A DNA stretch of 15,306 nt from a bacterium (GTDB lineage Bacteria; Cyanobacteriota; Vampirovibrionia; Obscuribacterales; Obscuribacteraceae). Under the pieces are notes generated by a model, which saw nothing but the letters and a program-made list of their open reading frames with translations, did no database searches and had not been told where the DNA came from. Below, piece after piece: positions 8,710 to 15,306 of this stretch; positions within the stretch are counted from its first letter, which is position 1, and every line of letters begins with the position of its first letter. Made by a program: the position numbers and the translations under genes. The stretch spans positions 1 through 15,306 of the forward strand of contig JAUIJG010000080.1 of NCBI GenBank assembly GCA_030431355.1, read 5' to 3'.

Positions 8710-8746
8710 AGCTTGAAACAGACTAAATTTTGTTGCAAGGCTAGCT

Positions 8747-9253
8747 CTAGTACGGCATATCTTCGGTATCTCTATTGTCTGCCACGCTGAGCATTCGGTC
8801 GATACCCAGTAAAACCATACCCACAAACACAAAGAGCATTGCTGTGCCACCAAGGGTTTCCACCGGTCTAAAAATATCGAAGCCGAACACTGATTCTTTG
8901 GGATTGTGCTCGTTGTATTTGATATCGATGGTGTCACCCTCCTTAAATCTATAAGCCAGGGGTCCTATCATGTAGTCAAATATCGAAAAATGGGGTCCCA
9001 TCTCCTCGGTATGCTGATAAATTCCGTCGCCGACTTTGTATTCGTAGCTGATGTAAGACCAGTTAACGAAAGCAGCAATCTCATTGAGGCGATTCGGTTC
9101 ATACTTGGTGGCGGGAATGCTGTTAGCTGCTTTTTCCACCGTTGCCGTGGTTGGAGTCCAGTTTTGTCCGCGCACATACTTGCTGTACTCCATGCCCAAA
9201 AGAGCAAAGTAGCAGAAGGCGCAAACAAAACAAAACCAGGAAATAGTGCGCAT
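8747..9253 (-). CDS. DUF3592 domain membrane protein
   Basis: This 168-residue protein has a first membrane helix at about residues 5-20, a DUF3592-like outer domain, and a second helix near 130-150. The domain signature is visible: a strand with ATVEKA, then YISYEYKVGDGIYQ, then FKEGDTIDIKYNEHNPKESV, the last being the most typical part of the family. The family has no settled function. I chose ATG 9253, which has GGTG close upstream and lies 2 nt after the stop of a 21-codon ORF. A GTG at 9259 would add two residues and overlaps that stop as GTGA. It is the last gene of a minus-strand DUF1643 / small ORF / DUF3592 group, and its expression may depend on translation of the small ORF. Confidence 0.75.
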   Translation of the reverse strand: MRTISWFCFVCAFCYFALLGMEYSKYVRGQNWTPTTATVEKAANSIPATKYEPNRLNEIAAFVNWSYISYEYKVGDGIYQHTEEMGPHFSIFDYMIGPLAYRFKEGDTIDIKYNEHNPKESVFGFDIFRPVETLGGTAMLFVFVGMVLLGIDRMLSVADNRDTEDMPY

Positions 9254-9255
9254 GC

Positions 9256-9321
9256 TCACCCCAGAGGAAATTCGCCGAACTCTATAAATTCAAATTCCCG
9301 GAAGAAGAGATCCTTACACAT
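9256..9321 (-). CDS. 21-codon ORF translationally coupled to the DUF3592 gene
   Basis: ATG 9321 is preceded by a strong SD (AGGAG, spacing 5, in GAGAGGAGAAGGGATG) located directly after the DUF1643 stop. The frame encodes MCKDLFFREFEFIEFGEFPL plus a Gly and ends at TGA 9256-9258. That stop overlaps the alternative GTG start of the DUF3592 gene and lies 2 nt before its ATG. The peptide alternates Glu and Phe and has no known relative. The arrangement fits a leader or coupling ORF. It could be a small membrane-surface peptide or just a device to load ribosomes for the next gene. Confidence 0.4.
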   Translation of the reverse strand: MCKDLFFREFEFIEFGEFPLG

Positions 9322-9342
9322 CCCTTCTCCTCTCTCCGGCAC

Positions 9343-9924
9343 CTAGTAGCTAAGCGGTAATGGCGTCGCTGTCTTTGGAAGATATAAGGGATGCTTGGGT
9401 TCGCCGGTGGCGTTGCGGTCCAGGCATTGCAGCCCCAGGCCCCACTCTTTTGCCATGGATAGAACCCTGGTAGAACGTCCCATATGGCTGCCATAGTTAC
9501 CCCAGGCTGCCACAATCAAGTCAGCCCCCGCCATGCTCCCATAAATATATCGGTCATTTAACTGCCCCACCGGCTCTTTGCGGAGAATTAGCTCCCGTGG
9601 CTCTTTAGCCATGTAAGCAAAGAGGTTGACGACCGAGAGCCTGTCATAGCCCCAGGTCCGAACAAAATTGACACAGCGGGTGATGGTGGGATCATTGCTT
9701 CTCGCGTCTGCTCTGTGAGGATTGAGCATCACAAAGCAAACAGTTCCTTTGCCCCCACCATCCTCTATCGAACGCCAGAGAAGATAGCGGTATCGTCCGG
9801 AACGGTCGAATACGGCGCCGGAAGCTTTTGAAGGGTCAACTCCTTGAAGCTCTTGTATTTGTGACAGGCGCAACCTAATTCCTCCAAAACCCAAGCAGAG
9901 CAGGCATTTACGAGCCCTCGCCAC
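9343..9924 (-). CDS. DUF1643 domain protein
   Basis: This 193-residue soluble protein is nearly all DUF1643 (PF07799), a family without a known biochemical role that is found in chromosomes and on phages and mobile elements. Conserved blocks in order are RYRYLLWR (about 45-52), CFVMLNPHRADARSNDPTIT (63-82), WGYDRLSVVNLFAYMA (91-106), VGQLNDRYI, ADLIVAAWGNYG (about 133-144) and TGEPKHPLYLP near the C-terminus. The start is GTG 9924, supported by AGGAG 6 nt upstream. A 30-residue N-terminal segment ahead of the domain is not conserved as far as I can tell. The next ORF starts 21 bp after its stop, implying co-transcription. It diverges from the antiporter gene. Confidence 0.85.
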   Translation of the reverse strand: MARARKCLLCLGFGGIRLRLSQIQELQGVDPSKASGAVFDRSGRYRYLLWRSIEDGGGKGTVCFVMLNPHRADARSNDPTITRCVNFVRTWGYDRLSVVNLFAYMAKEPRELILRKEPVGQLNDRYIYGSMAGADLIVAAWGNYGSHMGRSTRVLSMAKEWGLGLQCLDRNATGEPKHPLYLPKTATPLPLSY

Positions 9925-9988
9925 TGTTGCTCCTTGATTTTATATGACTAATAAAATAGTTTTACCAGGTTAAAGCGGGAATCTATCG

Positions 9989-10014
9989 CCTATTTCGGGA
10001 AAATAAGAAATAGG
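9989..10014. promoter_or_regulatory. 8-bp inverted repeat between DUF1643 and antiporter genes
   Basis: CCTATTTC-N10-GAAATAGG is a perfect inverted repeat in the 143-bp divergent intergenic region, 54 bp before the antiporter start. Centre-to-centre spacing of the arms is 18 bp, near two helical turns, so a dimeric regulator is plausible. As RNA it would be a weak A+U-rich hairpin. Confidence 0.35.
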
Positions 10015-10022
10015 AGCTTCAA

Positions 10023-10041
10023 AATTCCAGGGAATTCCAGG
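10023..10041 (+). repeat. Tandem 9-bp repeat AATTCCAGG
   Basis: Two copies of AATTCCAGG (10023-10031 and 10033-10041) are separated by one G, in the leader of the antiporter gene about 27 bp before its start. The copies are one helical turn apart. They may form a regulator site together with the nearby inverted repeat. Confidence 0.5.
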
Positions 10042-10067
10042 CAATTAAGAGATAAGGTTACGACCAA

Positions 10068-11882
10068 GTGGAAATCGCAGTCGCCGTAACAGCCATTGGC
10101 ACCATAATTTTTCTAGCTCATCTATTTGCTGCTTTCTTCGAGCAAAGCAGAGTTCCTGATGTTTTGCCTCTGGTATTGCTTGGATTGATTATCGGTCCGG
10201 TGACCGGTCTTGCCACAATCCAACACTTTGGAGAAGTCGGACCTGTTTTCTCCAACCTTACCCTGGTTATCATCCTGTTCGAAAGTGGACTGAATATGAA
10301 ATTCGTCTCTCTTCGAAAAGCGCTGAAGCCGGCCTTGATACTCGGCTTCATCGGATTCATTCTTTCGGTGATGGTGGTGGTGGCCACCTCCAAATTTCTA
10401 TTCAAAATTCCCGACATGTCGGCACTGATCCTCGGCACCACCCTGGGAGGCACAGCAGCATCCATAGCTGTTCCCTTGCTCAAAGGCTTGAACCTCCAGG
10501 AGAGAACGAAAACAGCGCTGGTGCTCGAATCTATACTCGGTAACGTCTTATCCATTGTGGTTACCCTGGCCTTAATGACAGCGGTGGAGAAAGGACATGG
10601 CTTTGCGCCCATGCTTGTTCTCAGTGACGTGGCTTCTTCATTCACTATGGCCTGCATCATCGGCGGCATTTTTGGCTATATGTGGTCTTCCCTTCTGGTC
10701 CGCATCAGAACCCTATCACACACGAAATTCACCACTCCTGCCTGTGTCTGCATCTCCTATGGCTTCGCAGAGATGTTCGGCTTCTCCGGAATGTTGGCGG
10801 CCCTTGCTTTCGGAATTGTTATGGGTAACGCCGAGCGAATGCCTCATAGCAAACTATCTTCCTCCACATGGCTCAGACCGATATCACTCAATGATGATGA
10901 AAGAGCTCTATTTGCCGAGCTTGTCTTCTTACTTAAGACCTTCTTCTTCGTCTACCTGGGGATCTCCATCCAGGCCATCGGTGTGGACCTGGTCTACGCC
11001 GGTTGCATAATCGTCCTCTGGCTGTTTATCTCAAGGCCTCTGATAGTACGATTGGCGCTACCAAGCATTAAGACAACCAAAGTAGATGCCACCATCGCCT
11101 GCATCATGATACCGCGGGGACTGGCTGCAGCTGTACTGGCTTCCATAGCGGTGTCAAAAGGCATCGAAGACGCGATCATTCTCCAGAGCGTAGCCTACTC
11201 AGTGGTTCTTATCAGTATCGCAGCCACCGCCCTGTTCAGCTTTTTCTGTGAGCGAAAACTTTTAACCCAACCGTATAGATTCATCTTCACCGGCTACAAA
11301 GAAGATCCAACTCCTCTCAGTTCCCAGGAAGATAACCACGAAGAGGACTATTTGGAAGAAAGCATCCTTCACTATGTGGAAGACTACCATCACCACCCGG
11401 ATCCGAAGATAGCCAGAGAGCGCCTGGAAGAAAGGAAGAAAAAGCTAAAAGGCATAGCCGCCCGCAAGAAAGCAGAACAGAAAGAAGAAGGACCGCCGCT
11501 GGATAGCGTCGAAGTTCTTGTCAAAGCGCTGGCGCAGGATGTAGATGAAGACGAGGATACGAAGAACAACAATAACAATCACGGCGAAGACGAAAAGAGC
11601 GAAAAGGAAAAGACTTCGCCATCTCGTGATAAAGTGAATGTAAGGGCCCGGAAAAAAGAAAGCAAAGCCAAGAAAAAAGATGTAGATAAAGACACTGATA
11701 AGGAACCTCAAAAGAAAGAGCCGACTGTTACTCAGACCACCTTAGCAGCACCACAATCTTCTCAAAAATCTTCAACTTCCACGGTATCGCTTTCTCACTC
11801 CATCGGACCGCAAGGACTAGGCCATACAGAAATTGTGGCGCACCATGTGGATGAAGACGAAGAACACAGTGATGAAGAGTGA
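10068..11882 (+). CDS. CPA-family cation:proton antiporter with long charged tail
   Basis: This 604-residue protein has a membrane domain of about 395 residues with 11-13 hydrophobic segments (PF00999, Na+/H+ exchanger type). Family marks are LFESGLNM (residues 70-77, Glu72), LGTTLGGTAASIAVPLLKGL (122-141), LVLESILGN (151-159) and FGFSGMLAALAFGIVMGN. In NhaP-type relatives the segment at 154-159 ends in an essential Asp (ESxxND or ESxLTD); here it is Asn159, codon AAC at 10542-10544. The cytoplasmic C-terminus of about 200 residues is very charged: a His-His-His-Pro-Asp run (441-445), a probable coiled coil RERLEERKKKLK (about 449-460), Asn-rich and Lys/Glu-rich stretches, and a final acidic VDEDEEHSDEE. 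The start is GTG 10068, with AAGG about 10 nt upstream. An exported TPR gene follows 35 bp later. It is presumably for Na+ or K+ exchange against H+, but coupling is in doubt because of Asn159. Confidence 0.85.
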   Translation: MEIAVAVTAIGTIIFLAHLFAAFFEQSRVPDVLPLVLLGLIIGPVTGLATIQHFGEVGPVFSNLTLVIILFESGLNMKFVSLRKALKPALILGFIGFILSVMVVVATSKFLFKIPDMSALILGTTLGGTAASIAVPLLKGLNLQERTKTALVLESILGNVLSIVVTLALMTAVEKGHGFAPMLVLSDVASSFTMACIIGGIFGYMWSSLLVRIRTLSHTKFTTPACVCISYGFAEMFGFSGMLAALAFGIVMGNAERMPHSKLSSSTWLRPISLNDDERALFAELVFLLKTFFFVYLGISIQAIGVDLVYAGCIIVLWLFISRPLIVRLALPSIKTTKVDATIACIMIPRGLAAAVLASIAVSKGIEDAIILQSVAYSVVLISIAATALFSFFCERKLLTQPYRFIFTGYKEDPTPLSSQEDNHEEDYLEESILHYVEDYHHHPDPKIARERLEERKKKLKGIAARKKAEQKEEGPPLDSVEVLVKALAQDVDEDEDTKNNNNNHGEDEKSEKEKTSPSRDKVNVRARKKESKAKKKDVDKDTDKEPQKKEPTVTQTTLAAPQSSQKSSTSTVSLSHSIGPQGLGHTEIVAHHVDEDEEHSDEE

Positions 11883-11917
11883 CAAGAAAATCCTAAATAA
11901 TCGATGCGGTGATTGAG

Positions 11918-12856
11918 ATGATAAGACCGAAAGCAATCACCACCACCTTCCTGACACTGCTTTTGGTTCTGTATTCATCATCCATCGCAAACGCATACTC
12001 TGCAGAAGATCGCAAAAATCTTGCCCATGCCGAAGCCTACCTCAGAAACAGCTCTTACTTTCGTGCGATTGAGTACTTAAGCAAGGTCATAAAAAACAAC
12101 AAAAATGTAGCGATGCTGCATGCAGAACGCGGGAAAAGCTATTTCAAAATAGGCTATGACAAAGAAGCCTTGCAGGACCTCAACCTGGCCATAAAACTAG
12201 CCCCGACCAACGCCCAATACCACAAGTGGAGGGGAGACGCCCACGAACTGGCCGGCAACTTTGACAAAGCTCTGAAAGACTATGATTACGCGCTGGCCCA
12301 TGATGGCGGCACACCCTGGGCTATCAATTATAAAAAAGGCAAACTCTATGTCTCCATCGAGAACTATCCTAAAGCCCTGGAGTACATGAACAAAGCTATA
12401 GCCTTCCATCAAAAGTCCAACCACTCTGCTTACGACTATAAAGATGATGAGCGAACACTGTTCAAAACCAGATCGCAAATCTACTACAACCAGAAGAAGT
12501 ATCAAGCTGCGATAAAGGACATGACTAGTGCCATCGCATCCGGTGCTTATCGAGACCAACTTTATATGTCCAGAGCCGACATGTACAATCAGGCAAAAGA
12601 CTATCCTAAAGCGATAGCCGACTACACAACAGTTCTCAAGAAAAATCCCGCCGATGATGGTGCCTACGAAAACAGAGCCAGGCTTCAGTTAAAAACCGGC
12701 GCGTATCAGAAGGCTCTATACGATGTGAACAAAGCGATAGAGATGTACCTGGGTGAAAACTACTCCAGACTCTATAAGCTCAGAGCCGATATCTATGACA
12801 AGCTGGGCAAAAAATCCCTGGCAGCAAAAGATAGAAACAGAGCAGTCGGCTATTGA
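11918..12856 (+). CDS. Exported TPR-repeat protein
   Basis: This 312-residue protein has a signal peptide (basic MIRPK, a hydrophobic core to about residue 20, and the cleavage motif ANA before Tyr27). The rest is a solenoid of about seven to eight TPR units with the usual W/L-G-Y-A-F-A-P spacing. Units include YFRAIEYLSKVIKNN, YDKEALQDLNLAIKLAP, FDKALKDYDYALAHD, YPKALEYMNKAIAFH, YQAAIKDMTSAIASG, YPKAIADYTTVLKKNP and YQKALYDVNKAIEMY. Such proteins are scaffolds in the periplasm or cell envelope, and the partner is unknown. I chose ATG 11918, with GGTGAT 4 nt upstream; the in-frame GTG 11909 lies inside that site. It probably shares the antiporter transcript (35-bp gap) and converges with the next TPR gene with only 5 bp between stops. 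Confidence 0.85.
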   Translation: MIRPKAITTTFLTLLLVLYSSSIANAYSAEDRKNLAHAEAYLRNSSYFRAIEYLSKVIKNNKNVAMLHAERGKSYFKIGYDKEALQDLNLAIKLAPTNAQYHKWRGDAHELAGNFDKALKDYDYALAHDGGTPWAINYKKGKLYVSIENYPKALEYMNKAIAFHQKSNHSAYDYKDDERTLFKTRSQIYYNQKKYQAAIKDMTSAIASGAYRDQLYMSRADMYNQAKDYPKAIADYTTVLKKNPADDGAYENRARLQLKTGAYQKALYDVNKAIEMYLGENYSRLYKLRADIYDKLGKKSLAAKDRNRAVGY

Positions 12857-12861
12857 ACAGG

Positions 12862-14208
12862 CTAGTCGCGAGATGGGCTCTCAGGCTCCTCAATAGATCC
12901 ATACTTTTGCAGCCGCCTGGCAAGCACCACATCCCTGGCGGCCGCTTCCGGCTTATTCATCATTCTATGTATCTCTGCTCTTTTCAAAAAAAAGAGCGGA
13001 ATATCCTTTTCGTCGGCTATCAATAAATTGATCTCCCTCAAGGCAAGATCGTACTTTTTCATCCTCATCAAAACAAGCATTTTCATATATCTGGGCTCCA
13101 GGCTACTGGATAAAAGAACGCTCAACTGATTGGCTTCGTTCAACGCCTGCTCTAAACTCCCTGTCTCCATCAACATTCTCACGCGGCCCGCTCCTGCTTG
13201 CACAGCCCACTTCCGTCTCCCTATCTTGATATGGGTGATAGCCTTGATCGCTTCTTGGGGATCCCGGGTGTAGCAAACCTTGTTCAAAGCCAATGTGTAC
13301 TTCTCCAGCGCTTGCAGATTTTTACCGAGAGCCTCAAGGCACTCCGCATAGTGAATATATGAAGCCGCCGACCCCTTACCCGCTCTCAAAATTGATTCAT
13401 AGAGAACCGCCGCTCTTTTGAAATCTTTTTGATAAGTGAGTACCGATGCCAGATCCTTTTTTGCGCTCCAGTAGTTCGGATTGAGAGAGATTGCCTTCTC
13501 AAACTCAGCTTTAGCGCGACTCATGGAGAGAGACTTATCAAAATAATGCCCCTTCATGTAGTGGGCATACGCAGAGTTCGGCTTTAACTGAGTCCACAAC
13601 TCCAGGGCGTTAAGCGCGTCAGATAGCCTTCCTTGCCGTTCATAAAAATTGCAGGCGAGAAACATCACATCTTCGTTGCCGCCACCATCACTGATAGCTT
13701 TCATCATGAGCCTATCAGCCTCTTCCGGCTCTCCTCTTTTACTCATAGCCAGAGCCAGGGATGCCATCGCTCTGGCATTATCCCTGTCGGCTTCCAGGAC
13801 CTTGCGAGCCACATTGATAGCTGATTCGATTTTGCCTGTTTGGGCAAACACCATGGACAGGGTGGAAAGAGCATGAATTCTGTCATCCGAATCGTTGACA
13901 CAGGCGCGGGCAATCTTTTGAACTCTCTTATTCACATGGCCCGAATGAATGGAGAAAATAACGACCTGCTCTCTCCAATAAGAATCCCTGAAAGTCTTCA
14001 TGTTGAGCCTTGCTTCATGCAAACCTTCCTGTATATCGCCATCCGTCAGGTACCGCTTCATCGGGTCTTCTTGGGATTTAGACTTAGACTCCGTCCCTGG
14101 CGTAGCGCAATAGGTAGTTGAAGCCCAGGAAAAGAAGCCCAATAAAACTGCCGATACAACCAGGAAAGCCCTTATATAGACCTTCGGCAAATAGTACCGT
14201 CTAAACAT
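12862..14208 (-). CDS. Exported or membrane-anchored TPR-repeat protein
   Basis: This 448-residue protein (from ATG 14208) has a hydrophobic segment at about residues 12-30 after a basic start (MFRRYYLPK). It may be a signal peptide cut after TYCA or an uncleaved anchor. TPR-like helical repeats follow, for example ARAMASLALAMSKRGEPEEA, LSDALNALELWTQLKPN, MSRAKAEFEKAISLNPNYWS, FKRAAVLYESILRAG and NLQALEKYTLALNKV. Later units are less regular. The chosen ATG overlaps the regulator's stop (ATGTTTAG), pointing to translational coupling. In-frame ATGs at 14232 and 14244, further into the regulator gene, would add 8 or 12 residues. Coupling to a response regulator suggests a role in the same signalling or envelope response. 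No enzymatic domain was seen. Confidence 0.85.
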   Translation of the reverse strand: MFRRYYLPKVYIRAFLVVSAVLLGFFSWASTTYCATPGTESKSKSQEDPMKRYLTDGDIQEGLHEARLNMKTFRDSYWREQVVIFSIHSGHVNKRVQKIARACVNDSDDRIHALSTLSMVFAQTGKIESAINVARKVLEADRDNARAMASLALAMSKRGEPEEADRLMMKAISDGGGNEDVMFLACNFYERQGRLSDALNALELWTQLKPNSAYAHYMKGHYFDKSLSMSRAKAEFEKAISLNPNYWSAKKDLASVLTYQKDFKRAAVLYESILRAGKGSAASYIHYAECLEALGKNLQALEKYTLALNKVCYTRDPQEAIKAITHIKIGRRKWAVQAGAGRVRMLMETGSLEQALNEANQLSVLLSSSLEPRYMKMLVLMRMKKYDLALREINLLIADEKDIPLFFLKRAEIHRMMNKPEAAARDVVLARRLQKYGSIEEPESPSRD

Positions 14209-14941
14209 CCAGATTCGCGCCAGAGCTAGCATCGGACTTCTCATCGAATTTGTACCCGGACCCTCTAACTGTGGCTATATATGACTTCTGTCTATCGCCA
14301 TCAATCTTCTTCCTCAGTCTCATCACAAGCTGCTTGACAGCGCCCGGCTGGTCCTCGGAATCAAATTTCAAAAGCAGGTCTTCTTGAGAGTAAATATGTC
14401 CTGGATTAACCAGAAAAATCTTCAAGAGCGAAAACTCAGAGGAAGTAAGCTCTACTTCCTTTCCTTTGACATTGACTTTGCCCGTATCGGGATCGAGTTC
14501 AATATCACCGGCGCGAATAGTGTTGGACTCTGAACCTCTCGGCCGCCTTAAAAGGGACGCGACCCTGACAATAAGCTCCTCTGTTGAAAAGGGCTTGCAT
14601 AGATAATCATCGGCTCCCGAATCTAAAGCGGAAACCCTGTCCGGAACATCCGTCTGACCGGTCAAAAAGAGAATCGGCATGGTTCCCCCCTGGGCACGGT
14701 ACTGTCTGCAAATATCGAGTCCGGAAATATCCGGTATAACCCAGTCGAGTACAGCCAGGTCGTAGGGTTGATAAAGTATATGTTCGAGCGCCAGGGAGCC
14801 CTCACTGACTGCATCTACAATGTGTTGCTTGCTTTCCAGAGCGGTTTCAATTACAAATAGCGCTTTTGGATCGTCTTCTACCAGAAGTATTCTAGCCATT
14901 CTCTTGAGATTCATCCCCAATTTACTACCATCATGATACAC
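14201..14941 (-). CDS. OmpR/PhoB-family response regulator
   Basis: This is a two-domain DNA-binding response regulator. The receiver domain begins at ARILLVEDD with the acidic pair, has the phosphoacceptor Asp in LAVLDWVIPDISG (Asp52 counted from Met at 14899), Thr80 in LFLTGQ and Lys102 in YLCKPF. The C-terminal winged helix (ELTSSEFSLLKIFLVNPG, then QLVMRLRKKIDGD and YIATVRGSGYKF) is typical of OmpR/PhoB, followed by a short Ser/Asp tail. The start is uncertain: GTG 14941 has AGGA 6 nt upstream, while ATG 14914 and ATG 14899 fit the usual N-terminus better but lack a well-placed SD. The 3' end overlaps the TPR gene. The divergent membrane protein at 14989 is the likely cognate sensor. Confidence 0.92.
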   Translation of the reverse strand: MYHDGSKLGMNLKRMARILLVEDDPKALFVIETALESKQHIVDAVSEGSLALEHILYQPYDLAVLDWVIPDISGLDICRQYRAQGGTMPILFLTGQTDVPDRVSALDSGADDYLCKPFSTEELIVRVASLLRRPRGSESNTIRAGDIELDPDTGKVNVKGKEVELTSSEFSLLKIFLVNPGHIYSQEDLLLKFDSEDQPGAVKQLVMRLRKKIDGDRQKSYIATVRGSGYKFDEKSDASSGANLDV

Positions 14942-14988
14942 TCTCAATCCTAAGATGTTGGAAGATATCCATTAACCTGTTCGTAGAA

Positions 14989-15306
14989 TTGAAATCTCCA
15001 TTACGATTCACCCATAAAATACTTCTACTAATAACAATTCCGTTGGTAATTGAGATAGGTATTTTCGGAGTTCTGGTGGCAACACTGAAGAGCACCGAAA
15101 GCGCACTAACAGAAGAGAGCAATGCCGTAGAAGTCCTGAGCTATGTCAATACGTTGATATTCGATGTGGTGAGCACCAGTGCTTCAATGCTCATCTACGA
15201 CAACCTCAAAGATGATTCAGTCAAAAGTGAATTCGAATATAGCTTCGATACCCTCCAAAAAAACTCTGATCACCTCCAGAAAATTGCCGATGACACAGGG
15301 CACCGG
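14989..15306 (+). CDS. Probable sensor histidine kinase, N-terminal part (runs off window)
   Basis: An open frame without stops runs from 14908 to the window end. From TTG 14989 it encodes LKSPLRFTHK, a strong membrane helix (ILLLITIPLVIEIGIFGVLV, about residues 11-30) and then a helical, polar outer region (TLKSTESALTEE, later YDNLKDDSVKSEF and HLQKIADDTG). This resembles CHASE3-like helical sensor domains of histidine kinases, but no HAMP, DHp or ATPase domain is reached. The function is inferred mainly from being divergent from a response regulator. No ATG or GTG occurs in frame before the helix. TTG 14989 is the first common start codon but lacks an SD; GGAAG at 14959-14963 would instead suit a rare ATT start at 14971. 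Confidence 0.6.
   Translation, partial: MKSPLRFTHKILLLITIPLVIEIGIFGVLVATLKSTESALTEESNAVEVLSYVNTLIFDVVSTSASMLIYDNLKDDSVKSEFEYSFDTLQKNSDHLQKIADDTGHR

Noticed and set aside
8710..8746. Terminator between pyrG and the DUF3592 gene
   Set aside because: AGCTTG and CAAGGCT can pair only with a bulge across a long loop, and no T-tract follows.

Overview
The window looks like chromosomal DNA from a free-living bacterium of roughly 50% G+C. It has tightly packed genes on both strands, Shine-Dalgarno (SD) sites of the AGGAGG type, ATG and GTG starts, and mostly household and membrane functions. The mix is compatible with the non-photosynthetic cyanobacterial sister lineages (Melainabacteria/Vampirovibrionia, Obscuribacterales-like): exported TPR proteins, charged C-terminal tails on membrane proteins, an OmpR-type regulator divergent from a sensor, and a polA whose fingers read FALVYQQG. 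That placement is an impression from protein style, not a proven assignment. No rRNA, tRNA, CRISPR array, transposase or phage gene was seen.

Layout. Bases 1-213 are a foreign-looking, partly very A+T-rich stretch joined directly to the middle of a DNA polymerase I gene. Only the last ~350 codons of polA are present (214-1269, +). A cationic-amino-acid-type APC permease (1298-2788, -) and a stand-alone 3-hydroxyacyl-CoA dehydrogenase (2975-4222, +) diverge from a 186-bp region rich in inverted repeats. A strong hairpin terminator (4239-4296) separates the dehydrogenase from an AI-2E-family permease (4313-5491, +). A Na+/Ca2+-exchanger-type antiporter (6554-5524, -) is split in two by an apparent single-base frameshift. 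gatC (6622-6909, +) and pyrG (7030-8709, +) follow.

A short minus-strand operon then encodes a DUF1643 protein (9924-9343), a 21-codon ORF with a strong SD (9321-9256), and a DUF3592 membrane protein (9253-8747). From 10068 on the plus strand come a CPA-type cation:proton antiporter with a 200-residue charged tail and an exported TPR protein. On the minus strand an OmpR-family response regulator overlaps the start of a second exported TPR protein, and the two TPR genes converge 5 bp apart. Divergent from the regulator, the window ends inside a membrane protein (14989 onward) that is probably its sensor kinase.

How the genes relate. PolA, GatC and PyrG are core replication, translation-fidelity and nucleotide genes. 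The permease, the CaCA exchanger, the CPA antiporter and the AI-2E protein form a membrane-transport theme. The last 5 kb looks like an envelope or signalling module: antiporter and TPR protein, then regulator with TPR protein and a divergent sensor.

The points most worth a second look are the polA junction, the Asp-to-Asn change at the expected ion-binding position of the CPA antiporter, the one-base split of the exchanger exactly between its two alpha-repeats, the coupled 21-codon ORF, and the palindromes between the permease and dehydrogenase genes. I did not find a multi-gene system that I can claim is wholly new.
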